A program made the translations under genes and the position numbers. Shown piece by piece: positions 53,845 to 64,000 of a stretch of 64,000 nt of DNA (its first letter is position 1; each line of letters opens with the position of its first letter). The notes under the pieces were generated by a model. It was not told the DNA's origin and made no database searches. It saw only the letters and a program-made list of their open reading frames with translations. Origin of the DNA: Oegoconia quadripuncta (Eukaryota > Arthropoda > Insecta > Lepidoptera > Autostichidae); NCBI GenBank assembly GCA_949316235.1, contig OX438744.1, forward strand, positions 30,624,778-30,688,777. The letters run 5' to 3'.

Positions 53845-54115
53845 GACCTGTTCGGTGTAGTGGTTAGAAACTCTGACTGCTTTACCAAAAGGTCGCGGGT
53901 TCGAATCCCGATAGGGGCATATGTTTGTGTGATGAATGAAATGTGTACCCGAGTTATGAATGTTGTTACGTATAATAAGTATTTACTTACAAAAAAAAAT
54001 GTATTTAACCACCATGTAACCATCTGGTATCCACAGCACATGCCTATAGTTGCTTACTGTGGGACTAGATGGCGCTGTGTGTATGTGCAAAGATATTTAT
54101 TATTATTTATTACTA
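53845..54115 (+). repeat. SINE family B, reference copy
   Basis: GACCTGTTCGGTGTAGTGGT TAGAAACTC, box B GGTTCGAATCC, CGATAGGGGCATATG, CATCTGGTATCCACAGCACA, GACTAGATGGCGCTGTGTGT and (TTATTA)n. About 270 bp. Confidence 0.9.
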
Positions 54116-54199
54116 ATTTTCGGATTAGTAGCCTTTCCCCTGTGACCCTTCCACGGAACCCCAGAGTTCCGGGGTCACAATTTGGGAATCGCTGCGCTA

Positions 54200-54375
54200 G
54201 AGTTCCACCATCTACCTTCTGGCTCCATCATTACTCATCATTAGATCAGCTTCCAAGATTGCAGGCACGTTACTGCAAAATCTGTAAGAAAATTCAAATT
54301 TATATTAGTTTAATTTGGCATATCCCTGACCACCCCATTTGGGATAAAGGTCTTAACTTTATGTTAGTTCCGCTA
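54200..54375 (+). repeat. fragments of two dispersed repeats
   Basis: GAGTTCCACCATCTACCTTC TGGCTCCATCA (54201-54231) belongs to the repeat at 45447-45690 in reverse; GACCACCCCATTTGGGATAA AGGTC (54329-54353) to that near 23415 and 56100. Confidence 0.55.
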
Positions 54376-54599
54376 CCGTTGTAAACTTAAATCAGGAATT
54401 CAGATTTCACACCTGCGTTCAATGGAATCAATTCATAAGGTATTTACTGTATATCAATGTTTTCGTATCAATAGAATGATAGGAGTATTTGTGGGATTCA
54501 ATAAGGGTTTAGCATATTATAATATGCTAAAAGAAGACTAGTGCTAGCCTTTCTTTAAGGCACGCCTTTCATGTTTTCATATGAAGTTATTTGAAACTT

Positions 54600-54768
54600 G
54601 TCACGGCTAAACGAATGAACAGATTTGGATGAAATTTGGTATATAGGGGGAACATACCCCAGATTAAAACATAGGATATGTTTTATCCCGTTAAAGTGAG
54701 TAGTTCTTGCGGGGTAAATAAATTAAACATATCAGCGATAAAGTTATACAACGCAAGCGAAGCCGCGG
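54600..54768 (+). mobile_element. Helitron fragment, diverged
   Basis: GAATGAACAGATTTGGATGA AATTTGGTATATAG ... TTTTATCCCGTTAAAGTGAG ... GCAAGCGAAGCCGCGGGC. Lacks the 5' TCTAACTAAT and the final CTAG. Confidence 0.7.
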
Positions 54769-54779
54769 GCCAAATAACC

Positions 54780-54925
54780 CGTCAGTAAATTTTGTATTTT
54801 CCGGGCGCCATGTTGGGTTTTTATCATAAAACGACACCATGCTCTTCGAAAGGCAGTAGCATAGAAATCTACACACATACCCTCGGAATCATTACCCTTC
54901 TTCCTTAGGCAGACGGTTAAAAATA
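54780..54925 (-). repeat. unclassified repeat (ACCCGACTG family), minus strand
   Basis: Minus strand AACCGTCTGCCTAAGGAAGA AGGGTAATG and TGTGTGTAGATTTCTATG correspond to 39505-39580; the further part includes CAACATGGCGCCCGG. Confidence 0.6.
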
Positions 54926-55503
54926 AAGACCGTTTCCAAATCGGTTAAGCCGTTTTGGCGCTACGATGCCACAGACAGACACACATCGGTGTAACAAGTG
55001 TTTAACTCTTCACAGAAAGTTTGTAACAAAAAGACTGATATCAATACCAACCATCTTACTGGTCTAATATTTGCAAATGGGTAATCAAGCAGGGCAAACA
55101 CGCGATCATATCCCTATCAGAGGATATTTATGACTCCTATGTCTAGGGAAGCAATTTGCAGAACTGGGTCGACTATTATGTCTTCCTATTATCATGTAGT
55201 AACAATGGATTGAGAGTCTTTTGTTATTATCATAAATCATTATCTACTTATGTCTGAATATTAATATGAATAGCATGAAAAATATATCATTATGCAATCA
55301 CTTTTGCGTAAAACAAAATTCTTAAGCAGAAGCTAGTCATGCATATTTGTCAAAGTTTCGGCATGTAAAAAGAAAAGGAACAACCCATCTCTTCTAGTAG
55401 GTCTCGTACATCAATAGACTTGCACGCTTTAATGGGCTTACGAATGCATTTCTATATATTTCGCAAGGTGAACCCTGGATGTTGTTTCAAGCTTCCAGCA
55501 AGC
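54926..55503. other. no gene recognised
   Basis: GTTTCCAAATCGGTTAAGCC GTTTTGGCGC near 54931 is a repeat-like phrase; nothing else recognised. Confidence 0.35.
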
Positions 55504-55505
55504 AT

Positions 55506-55837
55506 CAACCGCCTCCGTGGCTCAATGTAAACAACATTGGGTTTACGATTCGGAGGTCGCGGGTTCCATCCCCAGCGGGGTACATGTTTAAGTACTCGGT
55601 TTGGTTGGTGGTAGGGCATTTTAAATGTCCGCCTGGATAGCTACCACCATCTTATTTAAATCTGCCGACAAGCAGCAATGTTAATAGCATTGTTGTGTTC
55701 CGCTTGTCAGAGATAAGATAGCCAGTCCTCCAAATGTGTTGGGGTTTCCGGGTCAGTACGCTTCCACCTTCGACCTCATCTTCATTTAACATCCGGTGTG
55801 ATTGAGGTCAAGTACCAACCCGTTGTGCATAAAAAAA
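55506..55837 (+). repeat. SINE family A, full-length reference copy
   Basis: Complete from AACCGCCTCCGTGGCTCAAT through box B GGTTCCATCCCC (one change in the B box), AGTACTCGGTTTGGTTGGTG, the CTGCCGACAAGCAGC centre, CCAGTCCTCCAAATGTGTTG and GTTGTGCATAAAAAAA. 332 bp. Confidence 0.92.
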
Positions 55838-55839
55838 TG

Positions 55840-56168
55840 TTTTAATGTTTGAAATACCTATACGCTTTAATAGAAGAAAATAATACTAAGTTAGATGACT
55901 AATTTTTAAGGTGATAAGTATCATAATATTGCCTTATCTACCCAAACAATTCGATTACATCTTTACACTTTGAATTATAGCGTAATATTGAACTATTATC
56001 TCCTTATTTTAGAACAATGCACCTAATTTAAACTAACGTCACGATATTTTAAGATTATGCCAAAATGACATTTTTCTCAGTGTAGTATCAGATATCTCTG
56101 ACCACCCCATTGGTGTAAAGGTCGTGACTTTATGTATGCATATCTCAAGTTGTCTTCGAATTTCTCCA
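55840..56168. other. no gene recognised; repeat fragment
   Basis: CTCTGACCACCCCATTGGTG TAAAGGTCGTGACTTTATGT at 56096-56135 is the fragment also at 23415 and 54329. Confidence 0.45.
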
Positions 56169-56171
56169 CAA

Positions 56172-56330
56172 GACCTGCCTCTAGATTATTTAACTCCGTC
56201 GGTATCGTCATCGATAACGTTGACCAATAAGAAACCGTTAAATTGTCGAGCGAACGATGAGCCAACCAATCAGAAGTTAGATTGTAACCGATGACGATAA
56301 CGATGAAGTTATGTAATAGGACCCCAGGTC
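56172..56330. mobile_element. 159-bp MITE, copy 2
   Basis: GACCTGCCTCTAGATTATTT ... TTATGTAATAGGACCCCAGGTC. Same length and ends as copy 1 at 27770-27928, about 80-85% identical by eye. Confidence 0.8.
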
Positions 56331-56334
56331 TGAA

Positions 56335-57055
56335 ATAGCATGGTACAAATCTATAAGATATTTGTTCTATATGTTGTCGTACCGCAGGAGTAAAAATTTA
56401 GCCCAGCGTCGAAAAAAGCGGGTGAATTTTAAGAATAAGAAAACTTTATTTGATCCATTTAGCGACACTTATACAATACATATAATTGTTACCTATGTAC
56501 TATATAGCACAACATGGATATGTGGAACTTAATATAAGTAGGTATACATTGGCTAGTTTTCGGTGTCGCAAAGTGGCATCAAATCGGGTCTCCAACTCAG
56601 CATTTGTTGTAGTCGAGAGAAGAAGAACGACTACAACGCTGGTTTTCAGTGGTGCCTAAGGTGAGATCACGGACGCTCCAGACCTGTATATTCCATATAC
56701 ATAATATATACATAACATATATACGAATTTTGATACTGTAACGCCAGTAGTGATTGCATAACATGATCTACCTTTAAATTATTTTCATTATCATCTCTCA
56801 CTTCAAGTTGCATAAACCATTGCTGGACGTATTTCAGTCGTAACGCGATTTGCATTTGGGAAGATTTACCCTAAACGCCCCGCTGAGATTGTCTTGTACA
56901 GACAGGGACTGACAGTGACTGTAGTTGATTCTAAAGCTACATTTCTGGAACGAATCTTCAGCATAATAGATATATATCCAATCCTTTACAATACTACCAC
57001 AAAACAGAAACAAGAACATTGTGTCAGATGTTATATCGAAACATATTATCATAAT
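56335..57055. other. no gene recognised; small inverted motif
   Basis: GTTGTAGTCGAGAGAAGAAG AACGACTACAAC (56607-56638) is a local hairpin; otherwise nothing. Confidence 0.35.
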
Positions 57056-57058
57056 ATT

Positions 57059-57362
57059 GGGTCTTTACCTACGAAATTGGAGTTTTTTTTTCTTCGTTAA
57101 TCATATGTACCAATTCCTGCGATTTTCAAAGCTATATCCAAATTTGTTTTTTATTTGGGAAATGGAATATTATTTCAAGGTTTCACGTGAAATCTTTTTT
57201 AATTTCTGGGCTAAATCACATAATAAAAATATTTTGAATAGAGCTCTTTTCATGTGCTTCCCATAATCATTTCTTAAATTCGCTGAAACTTTTATAAAGC
57301 GGTTACTTTTAAAAATGAACGCTGCCTATACTTAACTTAATGTTATCCGATAATACACATGA
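57059..57362 (-). mobile_element. GGTCCTTACC TIR element, one half
   Basis: Equals the right-hand part of 62749-63169 in reverse: GGTCTTTACCTACGAAATTG GAG, TACCAATTCCTGCGATTTTC, ATTTGGGAAATGGAATATTA, TTCTTAAATTCGCTGAAAC, TTATCCGATAATACACA. It stops before the other terminus. Confidence 0.72.
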
Positions 57363-57364
57363 AA

Positions 57365-58900
57365 AAAAATAACATTCCTGACTATTTAGATGATAAGCAG
57401 AATGGACTTAAACATCTCAGTGATGTGTCTGCTTACTTTTGTTTTCTTCGTATTATTTCGTTTTTCGTGCGCCTTGTAAATGAAGAAATAAAAAACGATG
57501 ATACATGATCATCACTTTGTATGTATTCCAAGACATAAAGAAATTATTACTTTATTCTCTAGTTATTCTATACAGGTTCACAATACTTTACGTTCAATTT
57601 CCTAATTCGACAACGAACTAATTTCTTTAGCTCAACATCAATATTGAATCTAGTACGAACGTGAGCGAGCCATTGCATTGCCACTTAGAATTTTCTAACA
57701 CATTGTTCTCTCACCTTCGTTTATTAGATCTTATTCCGCATCTTTCTTTTACAAATAACCTTTATATCTCCTTTTGCGACATCCACTGCTTGCTTTACAT
57801 TTGCCAGTTTATTCTTAGCTCCAACTTCGTCGGCAATGTGTGAAGTGATAGGCGATGTTGTAGTTTAGACCTTAACGGTGAACGTCCAAGGTAGAGGGAC
57901 ATCCTTCCGGTGCTGATTGTGTTTGCGGAGTACAGTCAATAGGAGTTAATTTTCTGCAGCTCTCGTTCTTGAGTTACTTTATTTTGTTTAGCACTTTCTT
58001 TGGGTATAGATGTCCAGTATTAGTAATTGACGTATCGACAATGGGGACGTGTATGGATGACGTAAAAAGAGGGGTTAAAGTCGGGCGATCTTTTTATGAC
58101 TGCGACGTTGGTGGTCACCGGAACTCTGACTGTGTGGAATTTATTGTTCAATTTAGTGAGTTATTTAAGTAGATATATTGACATCGAAGTGGCATGAATC
58201 CCTTGAAAGATAAATCTCTCTTGCTTTTATCATTTGAATGTGTATTCAACCATGTGATTAAATCTAATAATATCAAATTAGTAGCACCTAATATAACTTG
58301 ATGATAAGAAGTTTTTTTTTAGGTATCTGCTTATTTACAAGCAAACGTAACGTTCTATTGTGTTGTGGCACCACTCTGGCTTAAGTTTTATTACATTTTG
58401 AAGGTTCAAATAGGTAGATTTGTTGAGGTGAGATGCGGACTTGATAACTTTTTAACCAAGTATACAATTTCTTCAATAGAATCTATTTTACAAAAGATTT
58501 ATAACACTTTTATCTTTCGCTAATAGTTGATTCCGATAACACTTTTATTATCGACTTAACAAGCTATAAATTAGTTCCGAGGCCAGATTCAATTTAGATT
58601 AATATTTCCGTTGTTGCTACTGTGGGATTTTGACCCACGGTATAGTTTAATTTATGGTACCGTGGCGAAATACAAAAACCATAACGTAATCATGTGTTGA
58701 AATGGTCTATCTCCAGCAGTGGATAAGCCATATCAATACATACTTTTATTGCTAGCTACGAGAGTGTTTGCGGCATAACTGGTATAAAATATTGTATATT
58801 AAGGAGTCTCCACGGTCTATGCACTTATACTTAAGTACCTTAGTCTCCCTTTACTACGTCTATGGACAGTAAAGTACTTGTTTAACACGCTTTTATTCAA
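57365..58900. other. no gene recognised
   Basis: An open stretch 57969-58172 has no ATG head and no known motif (it includes GTCMDDVKRGVKVGRSFYDC). Otherwise AT-rich. Confidence 0.4.
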
Positions 58901-58904
58901 TCAA

Positions 58905-59005
58905 ATCAAAAATGTTTTATTTTGTAGGTACACACACAAAATCAATTTTTCGCTGAGGAGAACAAACCAGAAACTCGGGAGGTTGCTCTTTAAAACAAAA
59001 AAAAA
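58905..59005 (-). repeat. Jockey-like 3' UTR and tail, minus strand
   Basis: Minus strand: AAAGAGCAACCTCCCGAGTT TCTGGTTTGTTCTCCTCAGC ... AATAAAACATTTTTGATTTGATTGA. Matches 39276-39420. Confidence 0.65.
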
Positions 59006-59210
59006 AAGGTTTCTATATTACAAAATTATTATTTTATATTATAATATTTCATTATGAATTGTGAAATATCCTTTTTTTTTGAGCTGGTACTTTGAACGGG
59101 CTGGTTATTTTATATTTATTTAATTTTCTTTTTCTTGAATTTTTTTTTTTGCTATCCCACATGATGGTAGAATAGATTTTGTAAAACCTCCCCCCCCCCC
59201 CCCCCCCGTT
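59006..59210. repeat. low-complexity T/A runs and a C18 homopolymer
   Basis: Long poly-T runs precede an uninterrupted run of 18 C (59190-59207). Such runs are prone to sequencing and assembly error. Confidence 0.9.
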
Positions 59211-60118
59211 CCTCCCTTTTTCTTGTTCAAATTACAATATGCCTTTGACGCTACATCAGAAAATGCGAATCGATTGACATCTCATTTGTTAAACTTGGAC
59301 AGGAGTGACAGACAACAATTAACTGTTAAAATTGTCTGCCTTCTCTAGCTACGTAGTAGTTTGATACAAAAAATATTTACAATATCTCAATTTGAAATTT
59401 CAACAAAGAAAATCATAAAATAACAAGGCGTCCTACAGGTCCTTCGCCTCCTTCCTTTGAGTCAACGATAAAACCGATAATGCAAACAAGAAGTATTAAA
59501 AACTCCCAATTCCAAAGTTGACGTTAAAATTTTACGAACGGAACCCTCTTGGCGTTAATATTATTTAATTGCTGTACAGGTGGTTTTTAGTTACTTTTTT
59601 ATACACTTTCATTTCCGCTGCGACGTTTTTTATAAAGTAATTTTCGTTCGGTAATTAAAAGTTTGTACATACAATTAGTTGTTTTATAACCAATTAAAGC
59701 GTAAAAAAAGCTGTAGTTTTACTTTCTTTTGGATGTTATTATTCAATCGACCACCCGCAGCAATAGACAAGCACTTTCAATTTCAATTAATCTAACTTCG
59801 GTCTGGATTTAGATTAGTTTGTAAGTATATATTTATTTGTTAAAAAGATACAGGCATTCCTCATTTATGTCATAATTAAAACTTATGTATGTATTTTATT
59901 TAATATTAAATAGGTATTTATTCTATTATATTTGAAGTATTATTATTATCAAATATATTTATTAATTCAAATAGATTTATTTATTCATTCTTATAGCACA
60001 TTAAAACATAAAGTCTACACAATAATACTTAATTGCAACTGTAACACATTATAGTCTTTTGATTTTAAGTTGATTATGAACACTTTTTTATCAGTGCACG
60101 TATGTATGTCTATCCTAT
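59211..60118. other. no gene recognised; AT-rich
   Basis: Nothing recognised; 59820-60000 is extremely AT-rich. Confidence 0.4.
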
Positions 60119-60124
60119 CGAACC

Positions 60125-60270
60125 TGTTTTCCTTCACATTTGCAGGGTCTTGCTGGAAGAAATCTCTTTTTAGAGATAAGCTAGTGCCTTTTGTACATCC
60201 TGTATCTAGTATGTATTTGACTTTTATGTGTACTCGTGTGCAATAAATTATAAATAATAATAATAATAGT
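60125..60270 (+). repeat. non-LTR 3' end with (AAT)n tail
   Basis: GCTGGAAGAAATCTCTTTTT AGAGATAAGCTAGTGCCTTT TGTACATCC ... GTGTGCAATAAATTATAAAT plus (AAT)n, related to 51586-51640 and 37110-37262. Confidence 0.65.
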
Positions 60271-60274
60271 TTGT

Positions 60275-61350
60275 AGTTATGAGGAAAGTTGATTGCTAAT
60301 CACGTTAATATCAAAAGAAACTTTCGATATTTTCAAAGTTTTATCGTTTAAACGAAATTGAAGAAACATTTCGAATAAAACTTGCTTAGTCTGGAAGAAA
60401 GTTGTTACAGCACTACAGGATACTGAGAAAGATCCATGTTTTAGAACATTAATGAATCTGTTTAACGTATAACGCCGTCTAAACTATCTTCCGCCGAGAC
60501 GTTACTCGTAACTCTCTCAATAAACCTATTGTAAACATCGCCATTCAATGAATCAACCTTAAACTAAACACTTGATATATTTATGGTTCAAACGGAGGCC
60601 AATTCTTACTGCACAACAAGGGAGAGATCTAAGAAATCCCTCGATACGGCCGAGGCAAGCAAATCTTGGATACACGTCTAGTTTTACATGGCCGGTATAA
60701 CTTGGTCCGCATACCGGCACTTTCACCGCACTTGGGTGGTTCGTTGGAATTTGGACGTAAAGCAGGTTTTCGATGTGTGTTCCGACAACATCCGTAGGTA
60801 ATTGTGATCATGAATCAATCCTATCTCGAAATCCTTCTATCGATAGATAAACTTACGTATACCATCCTCCTGCGATGCCAACATCGGTGCTTTGATACAA
60901 CATGCTTTTATCAGTATTTGTGCAGAGCACGCAATGGATTCTTGATAATGGAATAATGTAGTTTGTGTATGGGGTATTAGTAAAAGTATCGAAGTCTCCG
61001 GGACATAGGAAAACGATAGTTTAGGAAAGTAATATAGGGAATTCCGGCCAATTTTGTTATAGGCCTATCGGTTGTAAATGTGACTGTGAATGCGCCTTCA
61101 TTGTGATTTGTAGGTGATATTTATATAGTTAGGTAATATTGATGCTTTAATATAGAACTAGGTGTCTCTAGGTATTTACGTAAATCATAATTCGAACAAC
61201 ATTTTTATTTTCTACTTAAAAATCATAGAATGAAATGAGCATTTTACAGCCTACTGGCTGCGTTGATCAATAACCAAAGTATAATAACTACAACGTTATA
61301 GCCACAACTTAGGTACGTGATCTTTCGCATCATTAATCTAAAAGATCTCT
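60275..61350. other. no gene recognised
   Basis: Nothing recognised. Confidence 0.4.
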
Positions 61351-61355
61351 ATAAG

Positions 61356-61452
61356 ATTATAACGAGTTAATGGTGGATAGTTTCATCGTTATCGTCATGG
61401 GTTACGTGCTGACATGTGATTGGTTGGCTCATCGCTCGCTCGGCAATTTGGG
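61356..61452. repeat. half of the 159-bp MITE family
   Basis: TAGTTTCATCGTTATCGTCA TGGGTTACG, GACATGTGATTGGTTGGCTC ATCGCTCGCTCGGCAATTTG matches the inverse of copy 1 right half; cut off where GGGTCTGTCGTG begins. Confidence 0.7.
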
Positions 61453-61885
61453 TCTGTCGTGTCGTCTTTTTAGGTTGAGAATGCCCCAATTAGAATCAGA
61501 TCAGACTATCAGACTATCGGATCCGACTATCTGATGGAAAAATCTGACTATATTTCCAGCCTATGAGATTCATTTATTCGCAAACCAATGGTCGGGGTAC
61601 TATAATTATGGTCATGATCGTAACCATGGTAAACTAAAACTTATTCCTAATTATTTTTCTTCAACAAGCCTTTAGACAATACGAGTATATCGCCAAGTTA
61701 ATCCTTTCTCCTTGAATCGGGAACTCGGAACTCCACATCGTGTTCGTTAGGCCAACTGCGGACCCAAATCTAATTTGGGGCATTCCGAGCGCATTGCAGG
61801 CTCTGTATATTTCTAGAGTTATATTATTGTGTGGATGTATACTTGCTGTTTTGTGAGAGTAAAAGTTGAAAAAAAATGTATATAT
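61453..61885. repeat. possible inverted repeat pair
   Basis: GAGAATGCCCCAATTAGAAT (61486) and AATCTAATTTGGGGCATTCC (61769) are near inverse complements about 300 bp apart, and TTTGGGTCTG/CGGACCCAAA (61447/61754) also pair. No target duplication was defined. Confidence 0.45.
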
Positions 61886-61886
61886 A

Positions 61887-62350
61887 AGGTCTAACAAAAT
61901 TAACCCGACAAACGTTGCAGAGTGTATAGAATGTACCTATTACGAAAAAAATTAAAAATAAAACATTAAAGTTAACACATTTTATTCAAAAAATAAAATT
62001 TAGAAATGTAAATTTTGTGAGTTGGACCTTAATGGCCGCGCGCTCTAAGTACTGTGCCACAACACACAAACACGTGCCACGGTATCTTTGAACACGCCGA
62101 AATTGATTGCGCCCTGTGCCCCGCCACCCCCCTTGGCGCCTTCCATATGAACGTTGGCTTTTTTTTCTCATTGATAAAACAAGGTACAATCGAAATGAAG
62201 TAAGTCTGTTAATTTGTATTTTCATTTGCACTTACATTAAATTTTTTATTCGGTAACAAAATTTTTTAGGCTAGTTTTTTAATGAATATATTATTTTATT
62301 GTCACGTACGTGCAATTGCCAAAGTTTGTCGGGTTAATTTTGTTAGACCC
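61887..62350 (-). mobile_element. 464-bp mariner/Tc1-like element with near-perfect TIRs
   Basis: AGGTCTAACAAAATTAACCC GACAAAC at the left and GTTTGTCGGGTTAATTTTGT TAGACCC at the right are inverse complements with one difference, flanked by TATATA on both sides. Minus-strand open sequence 61986-62231 is unassigned (ends RAAIKVQLTKFTFLNFIF) and may be the tail of a transposase. The autonomous parent is not in the window. Confidence 0.8.
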
Positions 62351-62354
62351 TATA

Positions 62355-62465
62355 TAACTTCATGACCTTTATCCCAAATGATATGGTCAGAGATAGCTGA
62401 AAACCAGCGCTCTGCAGTGATCGCTGAGGAGGACCAGCCAGCAAAATGCTGAGGCCATCTCCGAT
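62355..62465 (-). repeat. dispersed fragment (GACCACCCC family), minus strand
   Basis: Minus strand AGCTATCTCTGACCATATCA TTTGGGATAAAGGTCATGAA corresponds to 54329 and 56096; GAAAACCAGCGCTCTGCAG on the plus strand also appears near 20235. Confidence 0.5.
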
Positions 62466-62469
62466 TGCC

Positions 62470-62745
62470 ACAACTGATTATGTCTGTGGAGTTATGTTTT
62501 GTATGTAAATGTAGTAATTGAAGACTAATATAATAGGCTCATACTCATTTATTTTTTCTATTAGCATCTTCCAAGCACTTGGACACAGTCCATTAGTATC
62601 CGGTAGTACAGGACCCTCCTAGTATATACCAGTCTCCATAGCAGTGGATTATCACATTATTGTATTAGTCTAAGCTTATGGTATACTGCACTAAAATTAT
62701 CTGTGATCTTGTGGAGAAAATAAATTTATTTTATATTATTATTTT
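62470..62745. other. no gene recognised
   Basis: Nothing recognised. Confidence 0.35.
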
Positions 62746-62748
62746 ATT

Positions 62749-63169
62749 AGGTCCTTACCTATGAAATTGGCGTTTTGTACGAAGCATTTCATTAAGACTG
62801 TTTTCTCCATACAAACATTTTTGTTTTTTTTTTTTGGGAACGGCAAATCCGAATTTAGCTAAATTTTGTGTGTATTATCGGATAACATTAAATTAAGTGT
62901 AGGCAGCGTTAACTTTTAAAAGTAACCGCTTTATAAAAGTTTCAGCGAATTTAAGAAATGATTATGGAAAGCACATGAAAGAGCTCTGTTCAAATTTTTT
63001 TTATTATGTGATTTAGTCCAGAATATAAAAAATATTTCATGTGAAACCTTCAAATAATATTCCATTTTCCAAATAAAAAACAAATTTGGATATAGCTTTG
63101 AAAATCGCAGGAATTGGTACATATGATTAACGAAGAAAAACAACTCAAATTTCATATGTAAAGTCTCAA
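62749..63169. mobile_element. TIR element with GGTCCTTACC ends, full length (~420 bp)
   Basis: GGTCCTTACCTATGAAATTG at the left and the inverse of GAGACTTTACATATGAAATT at the right form imperfect inverted ends. Partial copies at 51995-52160 (left half) and 57059-57362 (right half) support the unit. No transposase frame; superfamily not set. Confidence 0.7.
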
Positions 63170-63170
63170 T

Positions 63171-63420
63171 ATTACAATATAATACAATAAATTAATTTTA
63201 AATGCACGTAAAAAGAATAAAACGAACCCGCCTCTTCCCGTATGTGTCGTAAATGGCGGCATAGATTTTACACCAAATACATCTAAACGCAGTTGCACGT
63301 TTCAACGCCCATGGGCTCACTCTGTCACGTGTGCATGTCCCCAGTGTCTTGTCCTTCACACAGGCAGAAAGAAACTGCCTACCCGAGCAAATACACTAGA
63401 CACTACAAATTATAGATTTT
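63171..63420. other. no gene recognised
   Basis: Slightly GC-rich (63230-63400); no frame recognised. Confidence 0.35.
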
Positions 63421-63423
63421 TTT

Positions 63424-63648
63424 TTATATATCGTACACTTACACCAATCATCTAGTCCCAAACTAAGCAAAGCTTGTACTATGGATACTAGATAACGGTT
63501 AAACATACATAAATATTTATATAAACCTCCATGACTCGGGAATAAATGTTCGTATTCATCACACAAACATTTAACCCTCGCGGAATTCGAACCCGCAGCC
63601 GTTGGTTTCGCTGACAGGGTCACTATCCACTACACCAACCGGTCGTCA
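63424..63648 (-). repeat. SINE family C, complete
   Basis: Minus strand: GACGACCGGTTGGTGTAGTG GATAGTGACCC, box B GGTTCGAATTCC, GATGAATACGAACATTTATT, GGGACTAGATGATTGGTGTA. Compares directly with 38018-38250. Confidence 0.88.
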
Positions 63649-63719
63649 AAGTCATAGATGAAAATGAATCACATTTATTTAAATCTGAATTGCCTTGATT
63701 AGTTTAGAGAGAACCATTT

Positions 63720-63845
63720 TGTTTAAATATAACACTTTGTATTGTACTCCTAATGGGCAAGTTACATTGGATATTCCATTGATCTGATATCTGTATCCTT
63801 TTTATCACATGTAACTTCACAATAAAGATTTGAATTGAATTTTTT
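63720..63845 (+). repeat. probable retroelement 3' end
   Basis: TGTAACTTCACAATAAAGAT TTGAATTGAAT followed by a poly-T stretch: AATAAA with a (TTGAAT)-like tail. No coding part. Confidence 0.4.
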
Positions 63846-64000
63846 TTTTAATCTTTTTCTTTTTATTATCGCACTCTCAAGAAGGTAACAGAATTTTTTT
63901 TCTTTTTTTCCTGTTTTTTTTTTCTCACACATAAGTGTATGTGGGAACGCGCCTGACTGCTGTTTTATGTTGAAAACCTAAGTGAGAGAGGGGTTGCGCT
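63846..64000. other. low-complexity T-rich end of window
   Basis: T-rich runs then a short GC-containing stretch; no gene recognised. Confidence 0.35.

Noticed and set aside
53764..54384. 206-codon open frame on the plus strand
   Set aside because: It runs through the SINE B copy at 53845-54115 and other repeat fragments; its length comes from repeat sequence, and no protein motif is present.

Overview
The window looks like AT-rich intergenic or intronic DNA from an insect nuclear genome, most likely a moth or butterfly (Lepidoptera). No rRNA operon, CRISPR array or bacterial-style gene cluster is present. Several families are built in the way familiar from Lepidoptera: tRNA-derived SINEs with split pol III promoters, short Helitrons with a TC start and CTAG end, 5'-truncated non-LTR retrotransposon tails ending in short tandem repeats, and many small inverted-repeat elements (MITEs). 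This assignment is inference, since no mitochondrial or conserved host gene is present to fix the taxon.

Only one long, intact, gene-like reading frame exists: 6505-7788 on the minus strand, 427 codons, intronless. Its layout matches IS630/Tc1-type transposases of the DDE_3 kind (helix-turn-helix region, then an RNase H-like domain), but all three catalytic positions appear replaced (D to G, D to R, and the last acidic residue lost). It also has an acidic C-terminal tail. It is a candidate domesticated, catalytically dead transposase. A 144-bp PIF/Harbinger-like MITE has inserted exactly at its stop codon. The 3-bp target duplication is the stop codon itself, so the coding sequence is unchanged, and the MITE brings an AATAAA just downstream. 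A GC-rich block (7889-8121) lies just upstream and may be its promoter or the first exon of a divergent transcript.

Layout. 1-3300: a 5S-rRNA-derived SINE and unclassified repeats. 3301-4961: a mariner-family element with almost identical arms of about 713 bp and a C-terminal transposase remnant. 6361-8137: MITE, domesticated transposase candidate and GC-rich block. 8.5-17 kb: retrotransposon tails, SINEs, a second Harbinger-type MITE, a SINE nested cleanly in a retrotransposon reading frame, and a palindrome pair. 17-33 kb: SINE-rich, with several non-LTR 3' ends, a 17-bp target duplication, a 159-bp MITE and a clean Helitron. 33-46 kb: further inverted-repeat elements, Jockey-like and RTE-like C-terminal coding remnants, and a GC-rich retroelement between 29-bp repeats. 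46-64 kb: nested SINE/Helitron insertions, an array of degenerate short phrases, two related TIR elements, a mariner-like 464-bp element with near-perfect ends, and a final SINE.

Repeat census by eye: SINE family A 15 copies (8 plus, 7 minus), family B 6, family C 6, family D 1, 5S-derived SINE about 5, Helitron 3, and at least nine distinct inverted-repeat element types. These elements do not form a pathway; apart from the 427-aa gene the region is a record of insertions. Element boundaries given as approximate were judged by comparing copies within the window.
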